Below are positions 32,855 to 44,669 of a stretch of 64,000 nt of DNA, piece after piece. The notes beneath the pieces were generated by a model. That model was given only the letters and a program-made list of their open reading frames with translations, was not told the DNA's origin and made no database searches. How positions within the stretch are numbered: position 1 is the stretch's first letter; each line of letters begins with the position of its first letter. Position numbers and translations under genes: made by a program. Origin of the DNA: Sinotaia quadrata (lineage: Eukaryota; Mollusca; Gastropoda; Architaenioglossa; Viviparidae); contig CM054181.1 in the NCBI GenBank assembly GCA_028829895.1, forward strand, positions 98,383,360 through 98,447,359, read 5' to 3'.

Positions 32855-33500
32855 AGGTACTGAAATTTACAGTGAGACAGACAAATGGCCCTGTTTAGAT
32901 AGCCACAGTGAGCTTTGACATATCGTAGATGAATGACCCGATTCTGGTAGCCACAGTGAAATTTGACATAGGCTACTGAGTCGGTACTGACAGTCAGTGA
33001 GATTCCACACATCGTGAACACATGTCCCGGTTCTGAAAGCTACAGTGAGATCTGACATAGACAAATGGTCGGGTTCTAATAGCTACAGTATGATCTGATA
33101 AAGACAAATGGCCAGGTTCTGATAGTTACAGTGAGATATGACATAGACAAATTGTCTGTCTCTGATAGCCACACAATGAGCTTTGACATATCGTGGTTCA
33201 ATGGCCTACTTCTGATACCACAGTGAGATCTGACATATTGTAGACAAATGGCCCGGTACTGATGTCTACGGTGAAATTTGGCATTTCACAGATAAATGGC
33301 CGGGTACTGATAGCTATAATGATATTTGACATATCGTAGACAAATGGCCCAGTACTGATATCTACGGTGAAATTTGGCATTTCACAGATAAATGGCCGGG
33401 TACTGATAGCTATAATGATATTTGACATATCGTAGACAAATGGCCCGGTACTGATATCGTAGACAAATGGCCCAGTACTGATAGCTACTGTAAGATTGAC
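32855..33500. repeat. Minisatellite, 43-46-bp unit, about 14 copies, with a dimeric higher-order block
   Basis: GATAGCTACAGTGAGATCTG then ACATAGACAAATGGCCAGGT then TCT. Between about 33238 and 33430 a 92-bp dimer (one CGGTGAAATTTGGCATTTCA monomer plus one TATAATGATATTTGACATAT monomer) is repeated twice almost exactly. Confidence 0.92.
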
Positions 33501-33767
33501 ATTGATTGATAATTATTAATTGTCCAGGTACTGAGAGCTCACAAAATGTGTCCTGGTGTTTACTTAAATGTGCAGATGGACTAAAGATGTATTTAACGTT
33601 GCAGATGTACTATAGTTATATCTGTTCACCGCAAGAAATATATTGATTTTGAACTACTAAATGTGTGGACATTTTCATTGTTAGTGTACAGAGCTATATG
33701 CCATGACATTTGAGTCATTGATATACTCAGTACAGAGAACTACAAATTGCCATAGAGCTTCATGACA
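33501..33767. other. Single-copy sequence
   Basis: No feature that I can support. Confidence 0.45.
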
Positions 33768-34012
33768 CTTTTTTCCCTTGGACATTTAAATACTTTAAGA
33801 CTGAGCTTGTAATGTGTGACTTTTTCCCTTGGACATTTAAATACTTTAAGACTAAGCACGTAAAGTGTGACTTTTCCCTTGGACATTTAAATACTTTAAG
33901 ACTAAGCTCATAAAGTGTGACTTTTTCCTTGGACATTTCAGACCTAGCTCTTTAAGTGTGACTTTTTCCCTTGGACATTTCTGACCTAGCTCGTAAAGTA
34001 TGACTTTTTCTT
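33768..34012. repeat. Minisatellite, about 51-bp unit with shorter variants, 5 copies
   Basis: GTGTGACTTTTTCCCTTGGA then CATTTAAATACTTTAAGACT then AAGCTCATAAA. The two right copies have lost AAATACTTTAAG. Confidence 0.9.
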
Positions 34013-34119
34013 TACGCAGTATGTGCTTATTCGATGAAACAGAAACTGAAAGACCTCGCCATTCAGTGAAAGCTAAAAAGGCAGCAGTTCTTGTCCAAAG
34101 TATAGACTGCATGCAGCAC

Positions 34120-35085
34120 AAATATTCATTATTGAGTACAAGCAATACAAATATTCATTACTGGGTACAACCAACACAATATTCATAACTCAGTACAAGC
34201 AATAGAAATGTTCATTACTGGGTACAACCAACACAATATTCATAACTCAGTACAAGCAATAGAAATGTTCATTACTGGGTACAACCAACACAATATTCAT
34301 AACTGAGTACAAGCAATACAAATGTTCATTACTGGGTACAACCAACACAATATTCATAACTGAGTACAAGCAATACACATGTTCATTACTGGGTACAAGC
34401 AACACAAAATTCATTGCTCAGTATATGCAATACAAATAGTCATTACTGGGTACAACCAAAAAAATGTTCATTGCTAAGTCAACAGAATATTTATTACTCA
34501 GTACAAGCAATAGAAATATTCATTACTGGGTATCAGCAACACAATATTCATTACTCAGTACAAGCACCACAATATTCATTACTAATGACAACACAATATT
34601 CATAACTAAGGACAAGCAATACAATATTTATTACTCAGTACAAGCACCACAATATTAATGACAACACAATATTCATTACTAATGACAACACAATATTCAT
34701 AACTAAGGACAAGCAATACAATATTTATTACTCAGTACAAGCACCACAATATTAATGACAACACAATATTCATTACTAAGGACAAGCAACACAATACTCA
34801 TTACTATATACAAGCACTACAATATTCATTACTAATGACAACACAATATTCATTACTAAGGACAAGCAACACAATACTCATTACCAAATACAAGCACCAC
34901 AATATTCATTACTAAGTATAACACAATATTCATTACGAAGTACAAACACCACAATATTCATTATGAAGTACAAGCAACATAATATTCATTAACAATTTCA
35001 ACACAATATTCATTAATAAGTACAGGCAACACAGCATTCATTACTAAATTCAAGCACTACAAATATTTATTACTCAGAGCAAGCC
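34120..35085. repeat. Long minisatellite, 25-30-bp units with a 57-bp dimer at the left
   Basis: The core CACAATATTCATTACT..GTACAAGCAA repeats over 960 bp. The left third is a regular dimer (AACTGAGTACAAGCAATACA AATGTTCATTACTGGGTACA ACCAACACAATATTCAT). The right part mixes ACTAATGACAACACAATATTC and AAGGACAAGC variants. Copies of TACAAGCACCACAATAtta in the middle form their own local duplicate (34620-34800). Confidence 0.92.
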
Positions 35086-35227
35086 GCAAAATAAACAATA
35101 CTGAGTATTAGGAGTGTCAAATGAAGACATTAATACATAATGCTACATCCATAAATTTAATCTTTGAAATTGATATTCGTTTGAAATGAGCCGTCTCAGT
35201 TAAAACATGACTGGTATATATTGATAT

Positions 35228-35455
35228 TGCATGATAGAGTGAGTTAAAGGAAAGATAGTCGGCAGATATTAAGATATACATGTGTTGGTGAGTGAGTTAG
35301 AAGAAAAATAGGTCGGCAGATAAAAACATATATGTGTTGGTGAGTGAGTTAGAAGAAAAATAGGTCGGCAGATATAAAGATATACATGTGTTGGTGAGTG
35401 ATCTTAGGAAAGATAGTCGGCAGATATTAAGATATACGTGTGTTGGTGAGTGATG
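35228..35455. repeat. Minisatellite, about 54-bp unit, 4 copies
   Basis: GTGTTGGTGAGTGAGTTAGA then AGAAAAATAGGTCGGCAGAT then ATAAAGATATACAT. The first and last copies carry GGAAAGATAGTCGG. Confidence 0.9.
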
Positions 35456-35830
35456 AGGGGAGAGGCAGCTTTACATTTCAGCAGATTTTGTGAAGTTCAA
35501 TCGGTTTCACTTAGCAGAACACTGTTGGTCAGTCCGTAAATGACACACGACCAGTACGACTGCTTTTCCTGAGGGATCGCTCGCCATTGGACACGACTGG
35601 GGTCTCAGGTGGAACGCGTGGAGAAGTCATTACTCAAATTAAGGTTTGCTATCATCACACTCCTGCCTTTTGCCATCTGGCTCCGACCTCTGCACACAAG
35701 AGGGTGTTTCCCAGGGGAGAGAAGTGGAAAGCACTGTTGGGGGAAGGGAGGTTGGAGAAAAAGTCCTTGTAATTGACACAAGGCGGCCTGACAATTTCTA
35801 ATAAAAAAATCAATCACCTAATATTCTTTA
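35456..35830. other. Balanced-composition single-copy island
   Basis: Both strands carry 61-70-codon ORFs without recognised products. AAAAAATCAATCACC near 35804 contains the PBX-type ATCAATCA. It could be a conserved non-coding element; sequence alone cannot show it. Confidence 0.3.
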
Positions 35831-36230
35831 TTTTTTAATAAAGACATGACTTAAACGTACCTATATGATGTCCTTCGCACTCTTCATGTCCTCTACTAAT
35901 TATAATGAAATACAAACAACAACACACTGCAGTAAATAGCAAGAGTGATATCTAAACGGCACTCAGTCAGCACTCTAAGACCATTAAACAAATATAGAAC
36001 AAATGAATGAATAAATAAATAAATGAGTTAGTAAATTAAATATATAAATAGATAAATACTTAAACAGCTGACTGAATGAGCTAATAAATATATATCAAAA
36101 TAAAAGAACTGAAGATAAACATGAATGAATTAATTACATTCGTGCAATTTAATTGATAAAAGTCGATTTTCATGCCTGGCACTAAATGACAACAATAAAT
36201 ATGTCAGTTAATTCCAGTTATTGTCTCAAT
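35831..36230. other. AT-rich sequence with (AATG/AATA)n-like words
   Basis: Loose tetranucleotide repetition (AATGAATGAATAAATAAATA) at 36001-36025; otherwise unremarkable. Confidence 0.5.
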
Positions 36231-36392
36231 TTTTATATAAGATGTATTGTGTGTATGATACAAGGCTGCACCATTGTTTGGTCTGTTGGTGACTTTGCTG
36301 GCCGACGCCAGTGTACAGGAACTCAGTGTGGTCTGAGCGAGTTCCAGTCATGTGGCTGAGAAATAGTGTGACTTGCAAAAAGATTGGAATTG
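36231..36392 (+). CDS. Possible TATA promoter and first exon with ATG and consensus donor
   Basis: TTTTTATATAAG (36230-36241) is a TATA box. About 30 bp on, balanced-composition sequence begins (GCTGCACCATTG). An ATG at 36350 opens a frame MWLRNSVTCKKIGI that reaches GGAATTG/GTAAGTTT at 36393, a consensus 5' splice site. Two inverted repeats lie in the presumed 5' UTR (CTGGC/GCCAG near 36300 and GGAACTC/GAGTTCC around 36318-36345). The order TATA, GC-richer leader, ATG, donor is what a short first exon looks like, but no acceptor or downstream exon was found. Confidence 0.2.
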
Positions 36393-36419
36393 GTAAGTTT
36401 TATTGTCGCTGTTGTGCAA

Positions 36420-36700
36420 ATTGGTTCTACTGTAGAACCATGTAACAATGAGTTATTTTCGTTAATTTGATTAACTCTGCAGTAAAAGGACATAAAACAC
36501 AAGCGATTTTTCTTAAGCTCGATTCTGTTGTAGAGCAGCTAAACAAGTGACTTTTCTTATTAAGCTTGATACTGTAGTAGAACATAATTATAATCAAGTG
36601 ACTTTTCTATAGCGTGGTACTGCAGTAGAATCGCTTAAAGAGGAGTTATTTTCATTCAGTTTGATTGTACAGTACAGAGGGAATGATTAAAAGTTTTTCA
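36420..36700. repeat. Degenerate repeat, about 55-65-bp unit, 4 copies
   Basis: AAGTGACTTTTCTTATTAAG CTTGATACTGTAGTAGAACA recurs with GAGTTATTTTC(A/G)TT variants. Strongly diverged. Confidence 0.65.
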
Positions 36701-37303
36701 TTTCGAAAGAAATATTTCAAATTGGTATAAAGCTCGAATTTTTCAAAGACACATTTAAAGATTGATTGCTGTACGTCCCGAAAAGACGGCACACTCTAAA
36801 ATCAAAGGCAGTCATCCATCTACGAAATGTAAAAAGATTTTCTGTGCAGCTTGCCGGCAGATGGCACCAAGTCCTCTGAGATAGTGCAAGAATGTCAACT
36901 CACAGATGATGCTAGCTGGTCCCCTTGTGGACACAAATCAAAAGAATTAAAAGGACGCTTCCTCCCCCATCTGCCGCGAGCTGGCCGGTTTTGTATAACC
37001 GGCTATAGTGGGTAAGGATTACCAACTAAAGCAATTGAGAAGGAAATGACGCAGAAACCAAGCCGATGACCTGATTTAGTTGTGATGACCCCTACCGCAA
37101 ATCAAGCTGCATCTAGTGAAACATTTTTTTCTTTACAGGATAAAGTCTGTAGATGATGAAAATCTTTTAGGACGAGAAATACATTACAGAGATCAAACGA
37201 ATACAAGATGAAAGGAGTACAAGAAAAAATTAATAAAACACGTTTAGACGTTTTATGATTTGTGCAAAAAGAAAAAGTAGTTGGAAGGAAGAGTATAAGA
37301 ACG
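36701..37303. other. Single-copy island, GC-richer at 36770-37110
   Basis: No long ORF. Contains GCCGGCAGATGGCACC and CCATCTGCCGCGAGCTGGCC, in which CATCTGCCG-type words occur in opposite orientations about 125 bp apart, and a hairpin-like GGCCGGTTTTGTATAACCGGC (GCCGGTT/AACCGGC, 36984-37004). Candidate regulatory element. Confidence 0.35.
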
Positions 37304-37552
37304 GTTCAAATACAACTTTATCTTTAATCTAATCATGCATTGCTAGCTTTTACCCTGTGGTCAGGGTAGATTATAGTACATTAACTGTTCAAATAGCACT
37401 TTATCTTTAATCTAATCATGCATTGCTAGCTTTTACCCTGTGGCAGGGTAGATTATAATATATTAACTGTTCAAATAGCACTTTATCTTTAATCTAATCA
37501 TGCATTCCTAGCTTTTACCCTGTGGTCAGGGTAGATTATAGTATATTAACTG
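37304..37552. repeat. Minisatellite, 83-bp unit, 3 copies, each unit a nested palindrome
   Basis: Units start at 37304, 37387 and 37469. Within each, TACCCTG/CAGGGTA (loop TGGT) is nested inside TAATCTA/TAGATTA, so each copy can form a hairpin. Confidence 0.9.
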
Positions 37553-37639
37553 TATTCAGTTTGGGTTTTGTGTTCGGTATTCAAACTTTGAAGTTCAAGC
37601 CTAAAGCAAAAAAGTGAAACTTGCAAACCATTTTAAAGT

Positions 37640-38160
37640 TATCAGTATCTCTTCAGCAACTTTACAATTGTCAGTATATCTATCTTCTCTCACTTTACAA
37701 TTGTCAGTACTTCCTACTACTCTTTCTTGAAAATTGTCACTAACTTTGTCTACTATCTCTTTATAAATATCAATATATCTCTACCCTCTCTATAAAAATG
37801 TCAATATCTTTCTCTTTACAATTATCACTATTTCTCTACTCTCTCTTTACAAATGTCAGTATATCTCTACTTTCTCTATAAAAATGTCAATATCTTTCTC
37901 TCTTCTTTCTTTACTATGGCTACTATTTCTCTTTACAATTATCACTATTTCTCTACTCTCTCTTTACAAATGTCAGTATATCTCTACTTTCTCTATAAAA
38001 ATGTCAATATCTTTCTCTATTCCCTCTTTACAATTGTTACTATTTCCCTTTCTCCTTGCAAATATCACTATTTCTCTACTCTCTCCATACAAATGTCAGT
38101 ATATCTCTACTATATCTTTACAATTGCCAGCATATCTCTCTCCATAAATTATAAATGTTA
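37640..38160. repeat. Tandem array of 23-30-bp units, with longer higher-order copies
   Basis: The core TTTACAATTGTCAGTATATC TCTACT repeats. A longer block including CTACTTTCTCTATAAAAATG TCAATATCTTTCTC is duplicated at about 37845 and 37963. Confidence 0.88.
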
Positions 38161-38162
38161 GT

Positions 38163-38163
38163 A

Positions 38164-38255
<92 letters not shown>
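38163..38255. repeat. (CT)n microsatellite with regular GT interruptions
   Basis: CT runs interrupted by CTGTCT about every 22 bp, so the simple repeat itself has a higher-order period. Confidence 0.95.
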
Positions 38256-38258
<3 letters not shown>

Positions 38259-38930
38259 TTAAATAAAATTGTCACTACCTCTCTCCATACTCATAATAAT
38301 TGACAGTATCTTCTCTAACTTTGCATTTCTCTATATATTTTACAATTATGGGGACATCTCTTTATGTGTCACACATTACAACTGTTAGTACGTTTCTCTA
38401 TAAACATTACAATTGTCAGTGCATCTCTCTACACAAATTGCAATTATCAGTGCATCTCTCTACAAATTACAATTGTCAGTCGTTTCTGTACAAACATTAC
38501 AATTGCCAGTGTATCTCTTTACACACTTTTCAAATGTAAGTACTTCTCTACACACATAACAATTGTCTCTATATCTCTCTACACATTACAATTGTCAGTA
38601 CATTTCTCTATACACATTACAATTGTCAGTACGTTTCTCTACAAACGTTACAATTATCAGTGCATCTCTCTTCGCACATTACAACTGTTAGTTCATCTCC
38701 CTACAAACTTTACAATCGTCAGTACATTTCTCTACACACATTACACTTGTCAATATATTTCTCCAGAAACTTTACAATTGTCAGTATATTTCTCCAGAAA
38801 CTTTACAATTGTCAGTATATTTCTCCACAAACTTTACAATTGTCAGTACATTCCTCTTCTGTACTCTCTAGGTACAATTATCTGTACACCTCTCATTAAT
38901 ATTGACAGTAATATTGCAGTGTTGCTCTGT
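38256..38930. repeat. Continuation of the CAATTGTCAGT array, 30-33-bp units
   Basis: ACACATTACAATTGTCAGTA CATTTCTCTAC repeats about 20 times. It is the same family as 37640-38160, so the CT run is embedded within one array of about 1.3 kb. ORFs of 79-196 codons here are repeat artefacts. Confidence 0.9.
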
Positions 38931-39049
38931 TATCTCCAAGGGTTGCCAAGTTAAGTCTTCAACAGTACTGTTTGTTTAACATTACTTGTTTTACATTTGT
39001 GTTTCACAGTATTCGTTTTACAGTTATGTAACACAATGCATTTTTATAG

Positions 39050-40133
39050 TTGTGTAGCACAGTTCTAGTTTAACAGCTATGTAATGCAGTACTAAATTTA
39101 CAGATTTGCATTACATTACTAGTTTTACTGGTTTTTTTTTTTTTAGCACAGTTACATGTGTAATATAGTAATAAATTTACAGATTTGAATTACATTATTA
39201 GTTTTACTGGTTTTTTTAGCACAGTTACATGTGTAATATAGTACTAAATTTACAGATTTGTATTACATTACTAGTTTTACTGGTTTTTTTTTAGCACGGT
39301 TACATATGTAATATAGTACTAAATTTACAGATTTGTATTACATTACTAGTTTTACGTGTTTTTTATTTTTAGCACAGTTACATGTGTAATATAGTACTAA
39401 ATTTACAGATTTGTATTACATTACTAGTTTTACTGTTTTTTTTAGCACAGTTACATGTGTAATATAGTACTAAATTTACAGATTTGTATTACATTACTAG
39501 TTTTACTGTTTTTTTTTAGCACAGTTACATGTGTAATATAGTACTAAATTTACAGATTTGTATTACATTACTAGTTTTACTGTTTTTTTTAGCACAGTTA
39601 CATGTGTAATATAGTACTAAATTTACAGATTTGTATTACATTACTAGTTTTACTGTTTTTTTTAGCACAGTTACATGTGTAATATAGTGCTAAATTTACA
39701 GATTTGTATTACATTACTAGTTTTACTGTTTTTTTTAGCACAGTTACATGTGTAATATAGTGCTAAATTTACAGATTTGTATTACATTACTAGTTTTACT
39801 GTTTTTTTTAGCACAGTTACATGTGTAATATAGTACTAAATTTACAGATTTGTATTACATTACTAGTTTTACTGTTTTTTTAAGCACAGTTACATGTGTA
39901 ATATAGTACTAAATTTACAGATTTGTATTACATTACTAGTTTTACTGTTTTTTTTAGCACAGTTACATGTGTAATATAGTACTAAATTTACAGATTTGTA
40001 TTACATTACTAGTTTTACTGTTTTTTTAAGCACAGTTACATGTGTAATATAGTACTAAATTTACAGATTTGTATTACATTACTAGTTTTACTGTTTTTTT
40101 AAGCACAGTTACATGTGTAATATAGTACTAGCT
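39050..40133. repeat. Minisatellite, about 73-bp unit, about 15 copies
   Basis: TAGTTTTACTGTTTTTTTTA then GCACAGTTACATGTGTAATA then TAGTACTAAATTTACAGATT then TGTATTACATTAC. Copies differ almost only in the T-run length (6-10) and GTACTA/GTGCTA. The leftmost copies are diverged. Confidence 0.95.
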
Positions 40134-40187
40134 TTAGTGTTGTGTAAAGAATGCTTCTGGTATTCACTTAAAAAAGGTGTGAGTCGT

Positions 40188-40435
40188 TAATGTTTTATGG
40201 TAGATGTGAAAGCAATGTCCAAGTTCGTTATTGTTTTATGGTAGATGTGAAAGCAATGTCCAAGTTCATTATTGTTTTATGGTAGATGTGAAAGCAATGT
40301 CCAAGTTCGTTATTGTTTTATGGTAGATGTGAAAGCAATGTCCAAGTTCGTTATTGTTTTATGGTAGATGTGAAAGCAATGTCCAAGTTCGTTATATTTT
40401 TATATTAGATGTGAAAGCAATGTCCACGTTCGTTA
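40188..40435. repeat. Minisatellite, 41-bp unit, 6 copies
   Basis: TGTTTTATGGTAGATGTGAA then AGCAATGTCCAAGTTCGTTA T. Only the last copy is noticeably diverged. Confidence 0.95.
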
Positions 40436-40944
40436 TAAATCTTGTATATTAGTCTTGTTCGTACGTTATATTTCGTGTTGTATTTTTGTAGTTCAGCATC
40501 AAAGATGACTAGTTTTACAGGTGCATCTTTGACTTTGCATTTATAGTTGTCTTTATAATTCTGGATATTTAGTTCGATGGCTGAAAATTGTTCTAAGGCA
40601 TCATAGAAATATTACAGCGTTAATAATATGCTCACTTAGTGTGTCGAACTTTAGTATTTATTATAAATACTTATGTCACGGAAGTTAGTCACTTTTGCAT
40701 ATATCACCTTTATTATATAGGCCCCCTATAATATTTTCTTAGTTTTAATTTTGAGATAGTATTTTGTAACTTTGGGTTTTATAGACATGGACTTCAACAA
40801 TGACATGTGTAACTTCTGTTTATATATTTTTTATTATGTAATTATTATAAGATTTTATTATTGGAGCTATGTTTATATTTTATGTTGTATTTTCTCTTCT
40901 CTATGTGCAGTACAATTCTGAATTATGTCGTTTCTGTGCAAATG
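40436..40944. other. AT-rich single-copy sequence
   Basis: No gene or organised repeat seen over about 500 bp. Confidence 0.5.
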
Positions 40945-41290
40945 TCTTATTTCGTACGTATTGCCGACTTCTTATTTCACACTTATTTAATACTGTCTTA
41001 TTTCGTACTTATTGCCGACTTCTTATTTCACACTTATTTAATTCTATTTTATTGCATACTTATTTTATACTTACTGCATACTGTCTTATTGCATACTTAT
41101 TTTATACTTACTGCATACTGTCTTATTGCATACTTATTTTATACTTACTGCTTATGGCTTATCGCTTACTTATTTTATGCTTATTGAATACTGTCTTATT
41201 GAATACTTACTTCATACTTACTGCATTTACTACATACTATCTTATTTCTTACTTATTTCATATTAATGCATACTCACTAATAGCATACTT
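40945..41290. repeat. Minisatellite, about 37-bp unit, 9-10 copies
   Basis: GCATACTGTCTTATTGCATA CTTATTTTATACTTACT with a related 56-bp left variant (TCTTATTTCGTACTTATTGC CGACTTCTTATTTCACAC). The 108- and 167-codon ORFs are artefacts. Confidence 0.88.
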
Positions 41291-41489
41291 CCACATTCCC
41301 GTCTTACAGATTATCAGCCAAGTGTATTCCAACGGACAAGCTTGTCTCCCCTGTGTCGCAGTTTACTATTGACTCTTTACAATTGATTGTTATTACTGAC
41401 TTCATATACTAGGGATTCTATAGCTCATTTTATAATTGTATTATACCTTTATTATTTTTAGCAATCGACTATAGTCGTTGACTGCCTGA

Positions 41490-41722
41490 CACTTTATAAT
41501 TGTGGGCGTGACGGTGAGTACCAGTAGTAATATTAATTACCAAACACACTTTATAATTGTGGGCGTGACGGTGAGTACCAGTAGTAATATTAATTACCAA
41601 ACACTTTATAATTGTGGGCGTGACTGTGAGTACCAGTAGTAATATTAATTACCAAACACACTTTATAATTGTGGGAGTGACGGTGAGTACCAGTAGTAAT
41701 ATTAATTACCAAACACACTTTG
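41490..41722. repeat. Minisatellite, 55-57-bp unit, 4 copies
   Basis: CACTTTATAATTGTGGGCGT then GACGGTGAGTACCAGTAGTA then ATATTAATTACCAAACA at 41490, 41547, 41602 and 41659. Every unit carries GGTGAGTACC, a 5' splice-site-like word. Confidence 0.94.
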
Positions 41723-41765
41723 AGCATTCACAAAGTTCACCGCTCTACAAAGTAGTCTTTATATA

Positions 41766-41845
41766 CAGAGAGAGAGTGAGAGAGAGTGAGAGAGTGAGAG
41801 AGAATGTGTGTGAGAAAGAGAGAGAGCGCGCGCGAGAGAGAATAT
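41766..41845. repeat. GA-rich microsatellite with GTGAGA and CGCG interruptions
   Basis: Imperfect GA run with periodic GTGAGAGAGA and a GCGCGCGC core. Confidence 0.9.
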
Positions 41846-42008
41846 CATATACGGTCACTATCTTGTGGTATGAGGTCTAGCCCTGTGTAGATAGTAGTGA
41901 TATTTCTGAATATCGTTGATTAGTCCAAGCAAATTAGGATAAATTCCATCCAACGAAATATATTTATCATAAATTATTACTGTTTCTAATGGCACTTGTA
42001 AAAAAAAC

Positions 42009-42230
<222 letters not shown>

Positions 42231-42555
42231 TACAATTTCCCGATTCTTACATTATCTTATAGACACTCTACCTTAAGTTGTAATTGTTCTGACAGAATCA
42301 AAGACTTTCGGTCTAGAAAGATGACGACGATGAAAATTACAAACTCTCAATTCTCTCCCTCATCCGCCTACAATGACTAATATATTATAACAATACACAA
42401 ACACAAATACGCACATGCGCACGCATACATACAACGCGTACAAACAGGCAGATGCACACACAAACACGCTTTAATCTTTGTGAAAACAAGCACTTCCTAG
42501 ATGGTGTGCAACTGTTTATGTTAAATCAGAGTGCTTAGTAAACAAGCTTATAGGG

Positions 42556-42739
42556 CAGTATTTCTCATTTGCAGTTTCATGGAACCCTAGGGTTCCCTAA
42601 GAGGTCGTTTGGGGTTCCCCAAGAGATCGCGACTGGAAAAAAACATCATAGATATTATAGTAATTTGTATACAGGGGTTCCCTAAGACCTAAAAATTATT
42701 TCAAGTGTTCCTTAGGGGTAAAATGGTTGACAAAACTAG
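42556..42739. mobile_element. Probable hAT-like MITE (184 bp)
   Basis: Begins CAGTATTTCTCATTTGCAG and ends GTTGACAAAACTAG, imperfect inverted ends (CAGTATTTCTCA versus CTAGTTTTGTCAA). The interior has GGAACCCTAGGGTTCCCTAA, GGGGTTCCCC and, near the right end, AGTGTTCCTTAGGGG, giving long internal symmetry. hAT MITEs of this GGTTCC type are common in animals. No convincing 8-bp target duplication was found. Confidence 0.45.
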
Positions 42740-43482
42740 AATAATTAAATAATGTTCTAGAATAATTAGTTTTGCATAGATCTATATATGTACACTTTGC
42801 TAACATAGTATGCACATCTATGCGTGATGATATATCTTTCATATTGACAAACACGCAAGTAGGGCTTTAGATTGCTAACATCTCTTGAAATTACGTAGAA
42901 GATTACTAGAAGTAAATCAGTTAAATGCTTCTTGGGGTGGGTATTTTTCGCAATTCTTAGTTAAAGTAATCAGCAATTAAACCCTTTCCAAAGAAATCAA
43001 TGAAAATCTTGATAAGGAGAATCCATAAACGTCTTCCTAAGTGGAATCAATGAAGTTTTCACAAGGAATCAATAAGAGTTTTTCTAAGGAATCATTGAAA
43101 ACACCTCGTTTTTAACTTTTTATTCCTTTATGTTTTTCTTGCATTATTATATTAGTATGAAATTTTTTTTTAATTGTTAGTGATCAGTTAACAATTTTCC
43201 AACTGGTCAAGTGGTCAGCCAAGTCATACGTTAATCTATAGGAGTTTGTGAGGACATGACAAATGACCACTCAGAGCCAGCGGACACAGCCACACTGAGG
43301 GGAAGGGAGGATTATAAACTTGTTGCTAGACTGCCTTATATGGATAAAGTTGTTTCGTTGTACGAGGTAAACAGATTAGGGATTTGTCACGTGGTCATTT
43401 TACCGCTCAGGCTTTTCATTCACTTCATACATGTTGAGCAGAGAGGGGAGGGTTACTGGTGAAACGCGGGATTGAGAAACAA
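42740..43482. other. Single-copy sequence; unrecognised 68-codon ORF at its end
   Basis: The + ORF 43256-43462 (starts MTNDHSEPAD) reads protein-like and is mixed in composition, but has no recognised domain. TACGAG/GTAAAC near 43365 is a weak donor. Degenerate AATCAATGA words occur at 42990-43100. Confidence 0.3.
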
Positions 43483-43698
43483 TTTAGAATCCATTTGCAC
43501 ATAATGTATATGTTGACCTGTATGTGACCAAGGAATTAGAATGTTTCATTATTTAGAATCCATTTGCACATAATGTATATATTGACCTGTTTGTGACCAA
43601 GGAATTAGAATGTTTCATTATTTAGAATCCATTTGCACATAATGTATATATTGACCTGTTTGTGACCAAGGAATTAGAATGTTTCATTATTTAGAATG
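43483..43698. repeat. Tandem repeat, 69-bp unit, 3 copies
   Basis: CATTTGCACATAATGTATAT starts at 43492, 43561 and 43630. Copies are almost identical. Confidence 0.95.
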
Positions 43699-44130
43699 TT
43701 TATTATCTACTAATTCCGATACTTCCTAAATTGTGTTTGTGGAAACGAATACATGTATATGCATTCTTCCTCAGATATGCCTAAGTGGCATTAGTGAATA
43801 ACTTGTTCATGAATGTATTTTATTGTAAACTGACGCAATTTTGTAAGTGCAGGTGTTGAAAGCCATAATTTTTCTTGTATAACTGTGAAGTCTGAGGATG
43901 ATAAAACTATTTTTGAGTCTAATGTGTTTTCTTGTTCACATGTAAGTGAAGTGTAAAGAGCGGAAGTGAAATTAATTGTGAGTTAAATGAATAACCTTTT
44001 GAACTATTTGGAAATATTGATGTATTATGTTGTCTCTGTATGACAACTAAAGAATTGTGACTCACGAAGAATCTTTACTTCTTGTGTTGACTGATATGCT
44101 AATATTAATTAATTTAATCCATTAATAATG
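43699..44130. other. Single-copy AT-rich sequence
   Basis: No feature that I can support. Confidence 0.5.
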
Positions 44131-44352
44131 TGTACATTGTACAGGGATATAATAATAAGCCAATAATACGGTGTACATTGTACACGGATATAATAATAAG
44201 CCAATAATACTGTGTATATTGTACAGGGATATAATAATAAGCCAATAATACTATGTACATTGTACAGGGATATAATAATAAGCCAATAATACTGTGTACA
44301 TTGTACAGGGATATAATAATAAGCCAATAATACTGTGTACATTGTACAGGGA
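44131..44352. repeat. Minisatellite, 41-bp unit, 5.4 copies
   Basis: TGTACATTGTACAGGGATAT then AATAATAAGCCAATAATACT G. Each unit begins with two TGTACA-type palindromic words. Confidence 0.95.
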
Positions 44353-44669
44353 TTATTATTGATTTTGATAATGGCATTGCAAAGTGGTGCATTTTATGAA
44401 ATTCTCTTTATCTCCATAGTCTGTATTAATTAGATATAACGGCATGCTAGATTATTGAAAAGATATTTGTATTTTGTCGAGTTGGACTCGGATTATGACC
44501 TACACGAGGCGTAACTCAGTAAATTCAAAGTGAGGAATGTGCGCCAATTTGCTTTCACGGTCTGCTGGATAGGACAATTGGAAGTGCTTTCATAGATGGG
44601 CTGAAGACATTTTCCAATCCCCACCATCCAGGGAATCAAGTAAAGAGTGTGTAACACCAAGAGGACATA
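44353..44669. other. Single-copy sequence of mixed composition
   Basis: No gene seen. Confidence 0.45.

Noticed and set aside
37304..37552. Hairpins read as transcription terminators
   Set aside because: Eukaryotic context and no T tract after the stem; better explained as palindromic minisatellite units.
38364..38954. 196-codon plus ORF, the longest in the window
   Set aside because: Runs through CT/CA-rich degenerate repeats; composition mirrors the repeat, no domain.
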